From the NCBI GenBank assembly GCA_011033025.1, contig WFMF01000228.1:62001-126000 (forward strand): a DNA stretch of 64,000 bases. Direction: 5' to 3'. Each line of letters opens with the position of its first letter. Positions within the stretch are counted from its first letter, which is position 1. Position numbers and translations under genes: made by a program. Source of the DNA: Beroe forskalii (Eukaryota; Ctenophora; Nuda; Beroida; Beroidae). Positions 50,301-62,631 of the stretch are shown piece by piece. The notes beneath the pieces are model-generated. The model made no database searches. It was given only the letters and a program-made list of their open reading frames with translations, and had not been told where the DNA came from.

Positions 50301-53300
50301 TGCAATCCTCTCTATGGACCATTATAGCTTAAAAATTTGATTATATAATACATTCAGTGAAGAAGAAATAAATGAGGTAGCAGAACCACTCCCAACACAC
50401 ACATTTAGCATTGCAAGCAAAATTGCCATATGGAAAGCTAGCAGAAATCATTTAAACAAAAACTTAAAACCAATTTAAATATCGAATTCTACTCAGATTC
50501 ACAAGCAGTACTTAAGTCTCTAATGAACAAACATACAAAAAATGAATTAATAAAATGTGCCATAACTCACTTAATGAGCTGGGAGGAAATAACACAGTCA
50601 ATCTCAACTGGATACCTGTACACGAAGGTCATGAAGGGAAATGAAATAGCTGACTACCTTGCTAAGAAAGGTTCCTAAAACAAGTATCAAATCCCTTATA
50701 TAATAAAGCACCATTCACAACATTTATTAATATCATTAAAAACACTACCATAGATCAATAGAAAACAGATTTATATATAGTGATATAAGCTGTGAGGCTA
50801 AGATACTTACATCTGGTTTGGTTAAAGCTTATAAATACAGGACAAATAAAATGACAAACAAAATCTTAACACTAAACTATGAGAAAATAAGTACTTTAAT
50901 TAAAATATTATCCAATCATAACAACCTAAACTATCACATGACAAAAACAAAACAAGTTATAATGAACACTGTGAATACTGTACAAGTAATGAAATACGTT
51001 GAGCTACAACTGGGAAGAGAACTGCCTAGAAACAGCGCATCATATACTGTGTAAATGCTCTCTCATTTCAGCAATAAAAAAAGAAATATTCAACAAATAC
51101 CAATTTGATAGCATTGACGATCTGCAAAGTAGTCATCTAATCAACAAAATGATAAAATTTTTCAACAACACCAATATTTTGAAAGAAAGCCTGAAATAAC
51201 AAAAAAGCCTTTCCCAACAGAACACTATCTCACAAAACTAACAAACGTAAACACACCTACACAAGGTAATAATAATAAAAAGACGACGATGCACCAGCTG
51301 ATTCGAAAATAATGGAAGGAGGCAGGAGGGTCCTGACATTTCGATAATCCACCACTCAAAATGAAATCCGTACCACTTTTAAATACACTTATGTTGCCGA
51401 AGGCAACCCAGCTCACGCCTTCAAAACTACACTTACCTTTATGACTTTTTGACCGACCCATGGCAATGTGGACAGAGAGAGTAAATCTATTTTCTGTGCT
51501 TTGGACAGAATATAGTTGACTCAAACTGTAGTGTGCAGCAAGTAAAGGCAGCTTGTCTGGCCTAACACCCGGACCCCCATTGCTCAGTGAAGTTCACCAA
51601 ACCAATGTCACTGAAATGCTGTTCCCAATAAAGCCAGAGCACCCAGTGGGTACCAGTGGCAACTTGCCGTCATATAAGTGATGGTGTCCCATGGCCCCCA
51701 GTGCTGGCAGTGCCCTTAAGGGTACTGTCCCCCTTACTTCCGAGTTTGGGGAACCTACAATACAATACAATACAATACAATGTACATGGCCATCACTTGA
51801 CTCCACAAACCAAGTCCTCATGATAAACAGGCGGTTAAAAGGACGTCATTATCACTCCACTGTATATTAAATTGATCAGGCTGAACTGCCTATTTTTCGT
51901 GCGTGTGTCGTTTGTGTGCGCGGCTTTCAACTGAAAGCTGTAAAAACTTGCGATCTGCCAATTCTCAAGACATATGATCTAATTAAACTGACTCATGCTT
52001 GCTTTTATCAACCCCGGAACGCGAGGTAGCGCTGCTGCTAGTTGTTTGTGCGCAGTTTTGCGAAACGCAGCAATTCTGCAACGATATTGCCCGATTTCAT
52101 AGGCTAAACTTCAGATGGAGTAATTTTGAAGGTGGCCATTCGATAGAGCACAGCATAGGGAGTTCAGTGGTGAAGAGATCATTTGAATACGCCTTTCATG
52201 TCAGAAGTTATGATCAATAACACCTCGCGGCAGAAAACGAGGTTTTTCCAGTAGTGGCGTGTTCAACGATTCATTGTGAAGCTCAGGAACATGATATCGA
52301 AAATCTATGATCAACTAACGGCAAAATTTTATCCCTCTATCGATTCTCGAAGGTCCAAGTCTCTATCTTCAAAAATGGATTTCTATAAAAAGAAACCATG
52401 AGATGGTGTAAAAAAGTACATTACTGTCTACGAATGAGGTACCGCTGCTCTGTGGTACCGCTGCTCCATTAACGCGCGCGTTATTCGACAGCGCAAATCA
52501 AGTTCCCAGTGTATTTCTGTATGCTTGATCGTGCGTGTGTTTGGCCCGTTACCGATTTTGCATGGTTTCTCGCTATTCCTCTCCGGTTTGGGAGGCCTGT
52601 TAGCCAGTTTAAATGAGAAAAATTTATAAGGTATGAAATTTGGGGATTTCTTAAATAAACCTCCCCATATTTTCATTCCCCACAAAGTTTTAAATGACGT
52701 CATCATCATACGTTAACATGCGTAATATTCCCAAAGACTCACCTCATTGCCGGGCTTCCACCATACCCGGCTCCGCCTAACGTTGGGCTTCACCAATGCG
52801 CCGGGATAACCCCGATACGGGGGGTAACCCGGACCAGACTACCTCATTGCAGGGGCTTCACCTTACCAGGCTCCACCGAACCTTGGGCTTCACCAATGCC
52901 TTGGGATAACCCCGATACAGGGCTCACCCTCACCAGACTCACCCTTACCTTGGGCTTCACCATACCACGCTCCGCGAACCTCCCAGGCTTCACTGATGTT
53001 CTGGGCTCACCCTCAAACATGACATCACCCATACCAGGCTCCCCCCTGCCACCTTGGGCTTCCTCACACTAACATCAGCTCCCCCGTAGTACTAACGTAG
53101 GCTCCCCATTACTAATTTGGCTCCTCCAATCCCCACACTATTTGAGATCTCCATACAATTACAAACTCGGGCCCATACAAACTCGGGCCCATACAAATTC
53201 GGGCCTCTATACAAACTCGGGCTCCACCACATTCTTGGGCTCAAATTAGGGCAGACTGGGAAAACACCGATTTTCAAAACATGGTTAAGCATAAGTGGAA

Positions 53301-56300
53301 ACACTATTCGAATCATAACCATAACCCCTAACCATCGACCAAAACCTAACTGTTTATGGTTAGGATAAAGAGTTTAACCACGAATGTTAGGGTTGCAGTT
53401 GGGATGTAAGACAAAATAGCGCTTCCACTTCTGTTACCACTTTTTGAAAATCGATGTTCTTCCAATTTGACCAATTTAGTATGGGGAATCAATATGGAAT
53501 TAATATGGGGGATTGGGAGCCCAATATGGGGATTGGGAGCCCAATTTATAGTATTGCATTGGGGATCCGAAGGTTGTAACGGGAGCCCAAATTAGTATGG
53601 GGGAGGCCAAATTAGTATGGGTGAGCCAAAATTAATACAGCTGAGCTCAAGTCGTAATGGGGGATTAGGGGCCCAAGTTAATATGTGGAGCCCAAATTAG
53701 TTGTATGGAGGACCCCCAAATTAGTATGGGGGAACCCAAATTAGTATGGGCAGGCCCGAGTTTATATATGGGAAATTGGGGGAGCCAAGTTAATATGGGG
53801 GAGTACGAGTTAATACGGGGGAGCCAAATGCAGGGATTATATATAGGTGGAGCCGGGCATGGTGAACTGTAAAGCCCGGCAATGAGGTGAGTCTAGTTTG
53901 GGCTAGTACCGTGTATACTGTATAATAGAGGTATCAGGCAATACCAAGATTAAGGGAAGCGCTGTTTTGGGAAGCTCTGGTAAGAGGTAATCCCATGTGT
54001 AAGGGAAGCTTGGGTAATGGGTATGATTTGGGTGTCGCTGTTAAGATCATATACGTGTTACCAGTCGATGTTATTCTTGGGTCATAATGTCTCCCCCTAT
54101 TCCCAGGCTTCCATACTCGCTAACCGCATTGGATTTGAATGCCGGTATATCCCATTGTACACTGTACACGTAGGGTGCGCCAAAGTCTTGACCCCTTTCA
54201 CTTTTTTGATCATTCGAAAAATACAGCAGATATTTCGATTCTGTAAAAAGTTTCTTTAAATATAACCAAAGAATGGCGGATTCTGAGATTTTTAGGTTGC
54301 TATGACAACCATAGCAACCACACGAGTCCCATAGCAACCGACCTAAACATTGAACATTTTTGGCGTTTTGACATCCGGAGTAATCAAAACAGAAATTTGG
54401 TCTACAGTAGATCTAAATGTCAAAAATGCCAAAAATCTTCAATTTTTAAGTCGATTGCTATGGACACCCGTGTGGTTGCTATATGGTTGTCAAAACAAAC
54501 TAAATCTCAATCCGCCATTCTTTGGTTTAAATTTAGAGAAAATTTTTACAGAATCGAAATATCTGCTGTATTTTTCGAATGATCAAAAAAGCAAAGGGGT
54601 CAAGACTTTGCACCCTGTAAGATTAAGTTAATGTACCAAAATGCCATATGTAGAATTAATTGATAAATTGACACATTGAACTTGGTGTCAATAAATAAAT
54701 ACACTGTCAACAATACTTGCTGTAAATTACGATACTTGGTAGTTGGTGTCAATCATACTTGGCGTCAACTATACTTGGTGTCAACTTACTATACTTGGTG
54801 TCAACTATTATAGTTCAAGTAAACACTGAACATTTATTCTGGTGTCAACACTCAACCACACTTTTCGCTGTTGTCAACTATGCTTACCCAATTAGTACTG
54901 GCTTACCAAACTTTTACTTTTTTTTTATTTCTTCCGATTGATCATACATCCAATTGACGGGTTTTAATTAATATAACACCTTTTAATTATAATTTAGTTA
55001 TTGGGTATTAAACCCAAAGTCGGTGTAGATTTAAGTATTTACGCTAGACTTTGTGTCGGTACGTGGTTGGCATTCATTTTTTATCTACATGTAAGTAAAT
55101 GGCAATATATTGTGTTCAAATCATAGGTGCCTTAGATTCGGAATCATCTTTAGATGATTTTGCAATACAGTTGTTCTGCCTCGCTTATGGGTATCAAGAA
55201 TACCAAGGCTTAGATAATATAGTCAGAACTGTATTATCGTAGCCTTGCGATCTCGATTGTATAATCATGTACCCTCACACGTGCCCAATTACAAAACACA
55301 AAAAGATGCGAATCCTATACACACAATGACACAGCGCCCATAATCACATTTAAAGCATTTCTAGATTGTAATCAAAATATTGAATGAATACTCAAGCTTC
55401 AGCCTTCTTCATTTTACTATAAGTTAGTCACTATAGTTTAGTCAAATGTTATTTTACAGCTGTACCAAATGATGTACATCAGTTAGATGTCTATACTAAT
55501 ACGAGATTACTTGAACTAGTACACATGCATGATTTAATCAAAAAGTCACAGGTAAAACCGTTGAAAGGAAAGGCTAAAGCTATGAAAATAGGTAACGGGA
55601 AAAGCTCGCGAGCTGGTACAGAAATAAACTGGGGAACTTGATTTGCGCTGTCGAATCACGCGCACACGGAACGGTACCTCGTTCAGCGGTACCTCATTCG
55701 TAGACAGTAATGTACTTTTTACACCATCTCATGGTTTCTTTTTATAGAAATCCACATTTTTGAAGATAGAGACTTGGGACCTTCGAGAATCGATAGAGGA
55801 TAAAATTTACATTGTTAGTTGATCATAGATTTTCGATATCATGTTCTGAGCTTCACAATGAATCGTTGAACACGCCACTACTGGAAAACCTCGTTTTCTG
55901 CCGCGAGGTATTGATCATAACTTCGGCCATGAAAGGCGTATTCAAATGATCTCTCCACCACTGAACTCCCTATGCTGTGCTCTATCGAATGGCCACCTTC
56001 AAAATTACTCTATCTGAAGTTCAGTCTATGAAATCGGGCAATATTGTTGCAGAATTGCTGCGTTTCGCAAAACTGCGCACAAACAACTAGCAGCAGCGCT
56101 ACCTCGCGTTCCGGGGTTGTTTATATCTGCATGTAACGAATTCCATTCTGTTCATAGCTTTGTAATATGTAGGCATGTACTATAATCTAATGTGTGAGCA
56201 GTCAGAAAAATAAGCTGACGTTTCAAGTATACATTGTCTATATACACTATACATTATACATCGTCGGTTATCGCCGATTTGCCCCCAATCAACGCTGATC

Positions 56301-59300
56301 GGCGCCGACCAAAACACTTGCGTAAAGGCTATCAATCCATTTGTTGTTTTCCCATCGGCGCTGATCAGCACCGAGTCGGCGATTTGAAATATTGCCCATC
56401 TGCCAAAGTATTGACGCTGTTGTGAATAATATGGCCGGGGACAGGACCTACGATCTCTCACTCAATATCAAATCATCATTGCATAACGCTTACGTATTGA
56501 CGCTGTTCGTCGTACATATTATGTCGATGTTTGGAGATGAGTGGCTGACAGTGGTGGGATGTCATGTTGTGGCAGTGGATAGCTAAAATGTTATGATTTT
56601 CTTGCTCAAAAAACATAAAGGATAAAACCTACTTACTTGCCCAAGATAAATAAGTAACTGAGATTACGTCATTATCATTTCTCAAAGTATTCAGTTGATG
56701 ATGTCACTATCATAGCTCAAAGTAGTAAGTTAATGACATCATTATCATAACTCAAAGTAATAAGTCAATGACGTTGAACCGCTTTTTTCTGCAAGGGTTA
56801 GAGTACCAAGTGCGCACACATATCTTTGGAATGTATATATCATGTGTACGGCAGTATTTATATAGAGACATGTCTAAAATTAGAATGAGATATGTAAACT
56901 TACGTACATACGTAGTGTCGATTAATTTTGATGATGTATAAGACACTAACAGCCGTAATGAGCTTATATCTTGATTTTATGATTCTACTTTCGGGAAATA
57001 ATTTAGATTTTAACACGAGCACGAAATAACGCCAATTGTGTTAATGATAGAAAAGATTCTAAATGAATTCGACTAAGGGTATTTTTGTACAGGAATTTTC
57101 CGTTTTTCGGAATCACCAAACATGGTTTGGTAGATGGACATCAGTCTGGTATTTTTGTTCAATGGATCCATTGTGTCCATTGGATCCAATGGATCCATTG
57201 TGTCCATTGAACACCATTGAACATGTCCATTGGATCCATTGGATCCATTGTACATGGTGTCCATGGATCCATTGTTTCAATGGATCCATTATTTCTGTAT
57301 GGACAAAATGGATCCATTGGATCCAATGGACACGTTCAATGGATCCAATGGATCCAATGGACATGTCCAATGGTGTTCAATGGACACAATGGATCCATTG
57401 GATCCAATGGACACAATGGATCCAATGAACAAAAATACCAGTCTGATGTCCATCCACCAAACCATGTTTGGTGATTGTGTCCATTGGATCCACTCAGATG
57501 GATCCATTGAACATCCATTGGATCCATTGAACATGTCCATTGAACATCAAAAATGGATCCAATGGATCCATTGGATCCATTGAACACCATTGGACGTTTT
57601 TACCGATGGACATCATGTTCAATGGATGTCCAATGGATGTCCAATGGACATCCATTGGACATGTCAATTGGACATGATGGATCCCATGGATCCATTGGAC
57701 AAAAATCACAACTCTTGTGACACTTTTACCTTAAACTCTCTCGTATAATCACACGTTTTCAACTTGCGTATTGCTCCTTACGCATTGAAGTGTACAATGT
57801 AACAAAGATGAATCATTCATCAAGCTAGGCAATACCTGTTGCATTTAACATTGACCTTCAAGTCTACGGGAGTCATTTTATCCGAAAAGAAAGGATCATT
57901 TCGAAACTTCCATGAAAACTCAACCTTTAAAACCCCTTTCCTTCCTTTCAATTACTTCACTTTCAAATAAAAGAACTATTTTGTTTGCCAATACAGTGTA
58001 ATGTACATTGCAATGAAATACAATGAAAACGAGCTTATACATTAAGTCATGGCAATTGAGATAGGTGTTACATCACCAGCCTTGACAGGAAGATATGTCC
58101 TTATTATGCGACCCATAAATTCTTTATTTATACTGCGTGACATTATTCCCTTTATTTAGTCCTTATTCATCACTGTCTATAATGTCCTTATTTGTCACAT
58201 GTGTACATTCAGCATAACTGCGGAACCTTTTGATGTAGTAAACCAAGGGGATAATCGATGTAGAAGGGCACATGGGATTGTTATGGAGCACGCCCGCACA
58301 AAGTACTGTTCTAATTCAACGTTATTTGCGTGAAAAGTTGCGCGCCGCATTGATAACATCTTGTGTTTCCGCGCGCGGCCAAGCTGCGCGCATGATCAGT
58401 TTGTATATGGGCTCGTACGCGGATTCTAGTTTGTCCAAGAAAGTGTGAGTGACAAGTGATCGAGAAGTGATTGGTATGTGATTGCGTAGTGAGTTGCGTG
58501 CAATCGGAGAAAGATGAGCAAAAGAATGGAAATTGATTGACTGATTGGATAGTAAATAGTAATTGAATGCACACGTGAACAGTTTGCTGTTTGTACCTCT
58601 TTGACGTGAGCGAAAAATTAGAAACCATCATAAAAAGTGCAAACTGCTCAGTGCTCACGTGTGCATTCAATCAGTATCCAATCAATTTACGTTCTTTTGC
58701 CCATTCAATCAGTATCCAATCAATTTACGTTCTTTGCCCATTTTTTTCGACAAACAAAAATCGCGTGATCGCGCAAATGTCAGGCGTTGTCTGCCCCACT
58801 ATCCAATCACTACGCACTCACATACCAATCATTTCTCGATCACTGTTCGTCTGTTCACTCACACACCGCGTGGAATGAATGTTGTGATTACCTTCCGACG
58901 ATGATAGGAAGTGGGATGGAGGGGAGGAGGATGGTAGAAAGTGGGATGGAGGGGAGGAGGACGGTATAGTGAAGGGGATGGCTGAGACGATGAAGCTCCA
59001 AGGGGAACAGGCAGTACCAGCGAGATAACAGATAAGGGTTCCACAGAGGATAAGGTGTCCTGCATGCCCTGTTGGTCCGAGTCTCAATGAAGTGGGATAC
59101 ATAGGAAGCAGCGAGTCGGTGTGGCCTGGCTTCCAAGAGTACTTCTTATCATCAGCTAGTACAACGTACAAACTGATCATGCGTGCAGTCGGCGCGCTGC
59201 GCTACTACGTGGCGCGCAACTTTTCACGCAAATAACGTTGAATTAGCACAGTACTTTGTGCGCACCTGCTCCTGGCTCCTTGACAATCCCATCTGCCCTT

Positions 59301-61370
59301 CTACATCGATTAGCTCAGATCTGCAAATTTTAGCAACTGAATACCCCTTTTTCAGATCCCTATAGTCAACCTACCGGCAGACGGACACGAGACATTCGTG
59401 GGCATCTCCGATGCTTTCCATGTGATCGATGATAGCGGTAAGTCGACACATTTCACGATTGATGATGCGAAAAATTCTGCATTTCTTAGCTTATCAATCC
59501 TTTTATTTTACCCAGTCTCCAATCATAGCTTTAACTAATTATTTAATTCTCACCCCGCACTTAATTTCAGTTGTTGTCAATGTGTACCACAAATTGGAAG
59601 TTAACAAGACCAGAATCGGAAGTAATACTGCCGTGCTGTTTAGGCACCTAACCCGTGAGTTAAGAATGTTGCTGCTTACATAACCCTTGATAATCCTAAT
59701 ATTTGATATGGCAGTAAATTTTCGTGATGGAAGCCCTCGTTTAATCGAGTGATCTGTAACAATGGAACGCCCCCCGTCAGTGTGCATGATGCTCGACAAC
59801 TGCTACGACTGCACGACCGCCTCGCTCCCCGGTTTCTCGTGTCGGTGGTGCAGCAAGCTGAACAAGTGCTCGGATAAGGAGGGAGACAGGGATCTGCAGG
59901 ACTGGCATGAGGCTGGCTGCTCTGTCACCAACACCAAGGTAAATGCTATTCCTCAAATCCCTACTCCTCGAATCCTCTTCCCTCGCACCCCAATCCCATT
60001 CCTCAGCACTAAGATAAATTCAAATCCCTCAAATACTCATTCCTCAGCAATAAGGTAAATACCCATTCCTCAAATACCATTCTCCAAATCCCCATTCCAG
60101 TAAGTTGATGACTGGCTTGCGATTTAATCCCACCTTCCTTGCAGCCAGGTCAGATGTGTAAGGAGTATTGTTACTTCCCTGCTACGTATCCCAACACCAC
60201 CTTCACACCCTCGCCAGAGGGGGAGAGACCCATCATGGACGCTATCCCAGAGGGGTGAGTTACTGAGTCAGGGAGATTCTAAGGGGGATCAAGATTTCAT
60301 AATGGACGATATATCAGAGGGTGAGTTGTAGGGTTCGTAGAGGACATCATGGGCAATAACCCAGACGTTTCTGATTGTGGGCGGCCGACGGATGATTAAT
60401 TCCTTTTTAAGCGTCATGGCCAGTCCACATTTATGCCATATTCTCTTTTCAGAACGTCGGAGGTGACTGTGGACTGTGACGATGACTACGCAGTTTCTAA
60501 TAATTTCGATATCTCCGCTGCTGGTGTCTATCAGTGTAAAGCTGGAGGTAGGAATTAGGGTCGGAAATTGAGCTTTTTTTGATTTGTTATGTAGATTCGA
60601 TTTTTTTCTAGGGCATTGCCAAGGTATCTGCATGGATGTATGGAATATGTAATTTTGTATTGTGCGCTTCTACCACATGGAATAATCTGTGATAACTATA
60701 AGTTTCAATTTCCAAAATTCACAAATTCCGGCTTCCTTCAACAATCCTTTTTATAAAAATTCTGTATTCCCATTAGGTAACGAAGTTCCGTCCTGCAAGA
60801 AGAGCTGCGACTACACGACCACGCCCACTAACGGGAAACTGCACGGCGTCACTATAGGACACGCCATCCGACAAGGTAATGCGGAATGTTATCTTACGTT
60901 TTAGGTCCGTTGTTTTGAAGGAACCCATTGCGTAAACGTAATCACGACAGCAACACCCTAATTCCCCAAACCTCCCCTCTACTCTGAAATCATTCCCTCA
61001 TTCTTGAAGTCGAACGAATTCCCATTTGGCCATTCCCTGCACTCATTCCCTAATTTTCACACCCCTTTCAGACGCCAGTTTCCCCGTTCTCTGTAATCCT
61101 GGACACCGACTGAGATCGGAGACAGAGAAGGAAGTTAGGTGTTTGGAGGGAGGGATTCTGGATCCAGATCCAGCTAACATCAGATGTGAGTGATTTATTT
61201 TGTGAATGATTACTACGTGATGTGGCGAGTGATTTAGTGAGCGATTTAGATCAAGAGGTTGATTCAATTAGTGATTTAGTCATTGAGCTAGTCAGCAAGA
61301 ATCATTCCATAATTCCAGACTTTTCATTCTTATCATATCATTCCTCACAGACCCCATACTCAGTGAATAA
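44322..61370 (+). CDS. Plexin-domain-containing (PLXDC/TEM7-like) protein with PSI and sushi modules, 5' end missing
   Basis: Extracellular protein related to the PLXDC receptors. Exons: 44322-44465 (weak donor), 44645-45066, 45197-45233, 45426-45529, 46875-46994, 47579-47657, 48996-49114, 59356-59437, 59571-59654, 59781-59938, 60145-60254, 60453-60547, 60777-60875, 61072-61185 and a possible terminal exon 61351-61370. All phases agree; about 594 residues. Order: acidic Ser/Asp-rich segment; TEM7-type domain (VHILTGGFLNVGP, NIIAPFQGNFNPS, IFIVQWD, DIVFAYKQ, GISDAFHVI); PSI domain (CMMLDNCYDC, FSCRWC, WHEAGC); two CCP/sushi-like modules (CYFP, VDCDDDYAV, YQCKAG, PSCKKSCDY, VLCNPGHRL, VRCLEGG). 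The intron after 46994 uses GC-AG. The terminal exon gives YPILSE, TAA and AATAAA but lacks the final sushi Cys and any membrane segment, so a later exon may be missed. Confidence 0.88.
50345..51200 (+). mobile_element. LINE relic: RNase H and C-terminal zinc motif
   Basis: Decayed 3' part of a non-LTR retrotransposon ORF2. RNase H pieces are visible as EFYSDSQAVLKSL, then after a frame change NWIPVHEGHEGNEIADYLAK, matching the usual SDS and GHxGxxGNExAD motifs. About 250 bp later come CEYC and ETAHHILCKC, the C-terminal CCHC-type motif of Jockey-like LINEs. At least two frameshifts and stops make it inactive. No reverse transcriptase remains. Confidence 0.75.
52735..53890. repeat. Minisatellite block with inverted ends inside the TIR element
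   Basis: The left end gactcacctcattgccgggc is answered by gcccggcaatgaggtgagtc at the right. The left half repeats gggcttcaccaatgcc and aggctcc; the right half repeats ggagcccaaattagtatggg. The two halves are similar in spirit but not simple complements. Confidence 0.8.
54173..54617. mobile_element. 445-bp MITE with TA target site
   Basis: Inverted arms of about 160 bp start GGGTGCGCCAAAGTCTTGAC and end GTCAAGACTTTGCACCC, flanked by TA on both sides (54171-54172, 54618-54619). TA duplication fits Tc1/mariner-like elements. Confidence 0.75.
54712..54860 (+). repeat. Short tandem repeat, tacttggtgtcaac
   Basis: Six to eight imperfect units of about 16-20 bp built on acttggtgtcaac. Confidence 0.7.
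57135..57725. repeat. BamHI-palindrome repeat, copy 2
   Basis: Longer array of the family at 41640-42010, with the same CAATGGATCCATTG words, the same internal accaaaccatg...gattgtgtcc landmark and the same ending cacaactcttgtgacacttt. The unit sequence is its own complement, giving many overlapping frames that are not genes. Confidence 0.9.
58252..59315. mobile_element. 1.06-kb element with about 160-bp inverted ends and an inner hairpin
   Basis: Left arm taatcgatgtagaagggca and beyond; right arm ends tgcccttctacatcgatta. Both contain acgttatttgcgtgaaaagt or its complement. Inside, 58440-58600 pairs with 58630-58860 (gatcgagaagtgattggtat against ataccaatcatttctcgatc). It ends 41 bp before exon 59356 of the plexin-domain gene. 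Confidence 0.8.
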
Positions 61371-61372
61371 AT

Positions 61373-62631
61373 AAAACACTTTTTGTATCAAAATTAAGCT
61401 TAAACATGATGCAATAAAGTTACAATATTACTGAAAACTTTAAAAAACGGCGCTTTTTCCGTTTTTGAAAAAACAATGATTTTTGTCTATGATTTAAAAG
61501 CTCAATATATTTAAGTATTCAATGATGTGGTCCCCCATTATCCGTCGAAAAGTTAACCAATTAATTCTGTTACGATTAAGCTAAAGGTCCTTTATCAAAA
61601 AGAAATCTAATGTCAAACAAATTGTCTAAAAATTTAACTTTTCAAATATGTTCTGACTTATAGCTGATTTTAAAACAAGCTCATAATCTGGTGTTCACAA
61701 AAGTTCTGGTTGAAACCGGTCAAATTATCTTAGAATACAATTATATTGCTAATATTGAGATAAGCTTTCACTAGGGTGCGCCCTTTTTTCAAAGTTTTTT
61801 GGGCACAATTCTTCACTGATAGATCTCGATGAGCTGATCACGAATATATCAAGTTTTTTGAAATTGGACAACGCCTTCCTTGTCCGCAGGGGCTTTTTGT
61901 GTTTCGTGACGTCATGTCACGTGTCATGTCACGTGACCCGTCTGCTAGTACTTTGTGCGCTGGTTGCTTCCGCGCGCGCGATTGTTATACTGGATCTGTC
62001 AGTCTGATGGCAGAGTAATTGCAGGCATTACTTAAGCTTATGCATTATCGTAGTTAGTGGTGGTATACCGTATATGCCCAATGTGTCAACTTTTAAAGCT
62101 TATAGTAAAGTAGTAATACGGTATCTCTCCCATATAAACGGCTCTGAGTGACGTCACAGACCTAAACGTCAATTTTTCTGTATCCTAAACCTAACCTGAA
62201 CCATAACCCTAACCAAAACCCTAACCTTAATCCTAACCCTAACCCTAACAAATCTTGACCCTAATCCTGACCCTGACCCTAGTCCTTAAAGCGCTAAGTG
62301 CGCTTAATTATATTTTTCTGAGTGACGTCATTGTCATAGATAATGAAGGCTCCCGTTTATATGGGATTGGGAGACCTACCAGTAATACTGAAGAGTTTTC
62401 ACTTTCCAGCGCTAAAATAAGGCGATGGAAGAAACTTATTATTAGAATTAACAAGTTACAACCACCATGACACCAACCAATCAGCTTGTGAGTTTAGAAC
62501 CTTATCGCGCGCTGATTGGCCAAAGTGGCGTATGACTTATAGTCAGCTGCTGAAAGTTGAATATTATCAAGTTACAATGGAACTCTCTGGTTAATACAAA
62601 TCATGCCAACGTTCCATCATATAATTCTGAT
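61373..62631. other. Convergent intergenic region
   Basis: It separates the 3' ends of the plexin-domain gene (+) and zinc-finger gene (-). It holds gtgacgtcatgtcacgtg near 61908, a degenerate telomere-like tract (62185-62285), and a TGACGTCA site near 62321. I looked for a membrane-spanning exon for the plexin-domain gene here and saw none convincing. Confidence 0.5.
62185..62285 (+). repeat. Degenerate (CCCTAA)n tract
   Basis: About 100 bp of ccctaa and variants (cctgaa, ccataa, cctgac). It is too imperfect for a functional chromosome end and is best read as an interstitial telomere-like repeat. Confidence 0.8.

Larger units (their letters stand above)
52009..56119. mobile_element. 4.1-kb element with about 580-bp terminal inverted repeats
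   Basis: The left arm (52009 to about 52595) starts CAACCCCGGAACGCGAGG; the right arm (about 55540 to 56119) ends with its complement, CCTCGCGTTCCGGGGTTG. Arms are roughly 90% or more alike by eye near the tips. TTTAT flanks both ends (52004-52008 and 56120-56124), a 5-bp target duplication. The interior holds minisatellites and another MITE but no transposase-like frame. Confidence 0.85.
49115..59355. other. 10.2-kb intron of the plexin-domain gene
   Basis: The donor CAG|GTGATT at 49115 and acceptor ccccttttttcag ending 59355 are both phase 0 and join FAYKQ to IPIVNLP, matching the family. The intron carries a LINE relic, a 4.1-kb TIR element, a BamHI-palindrome repeat and a 1.06-kb inverted-repeat element. 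No independent gene seen. Confidence 0.75.

Noticed and set aside
62255..62470. 71-residue frame starting MTLILTLTLVL as a possible membrane-span exon of the plexin-domain gene
   Set aside because: The hydrophobic start is the telomere-like CCCTAA tract translated, and no acceptor of the needed phase precedes it.
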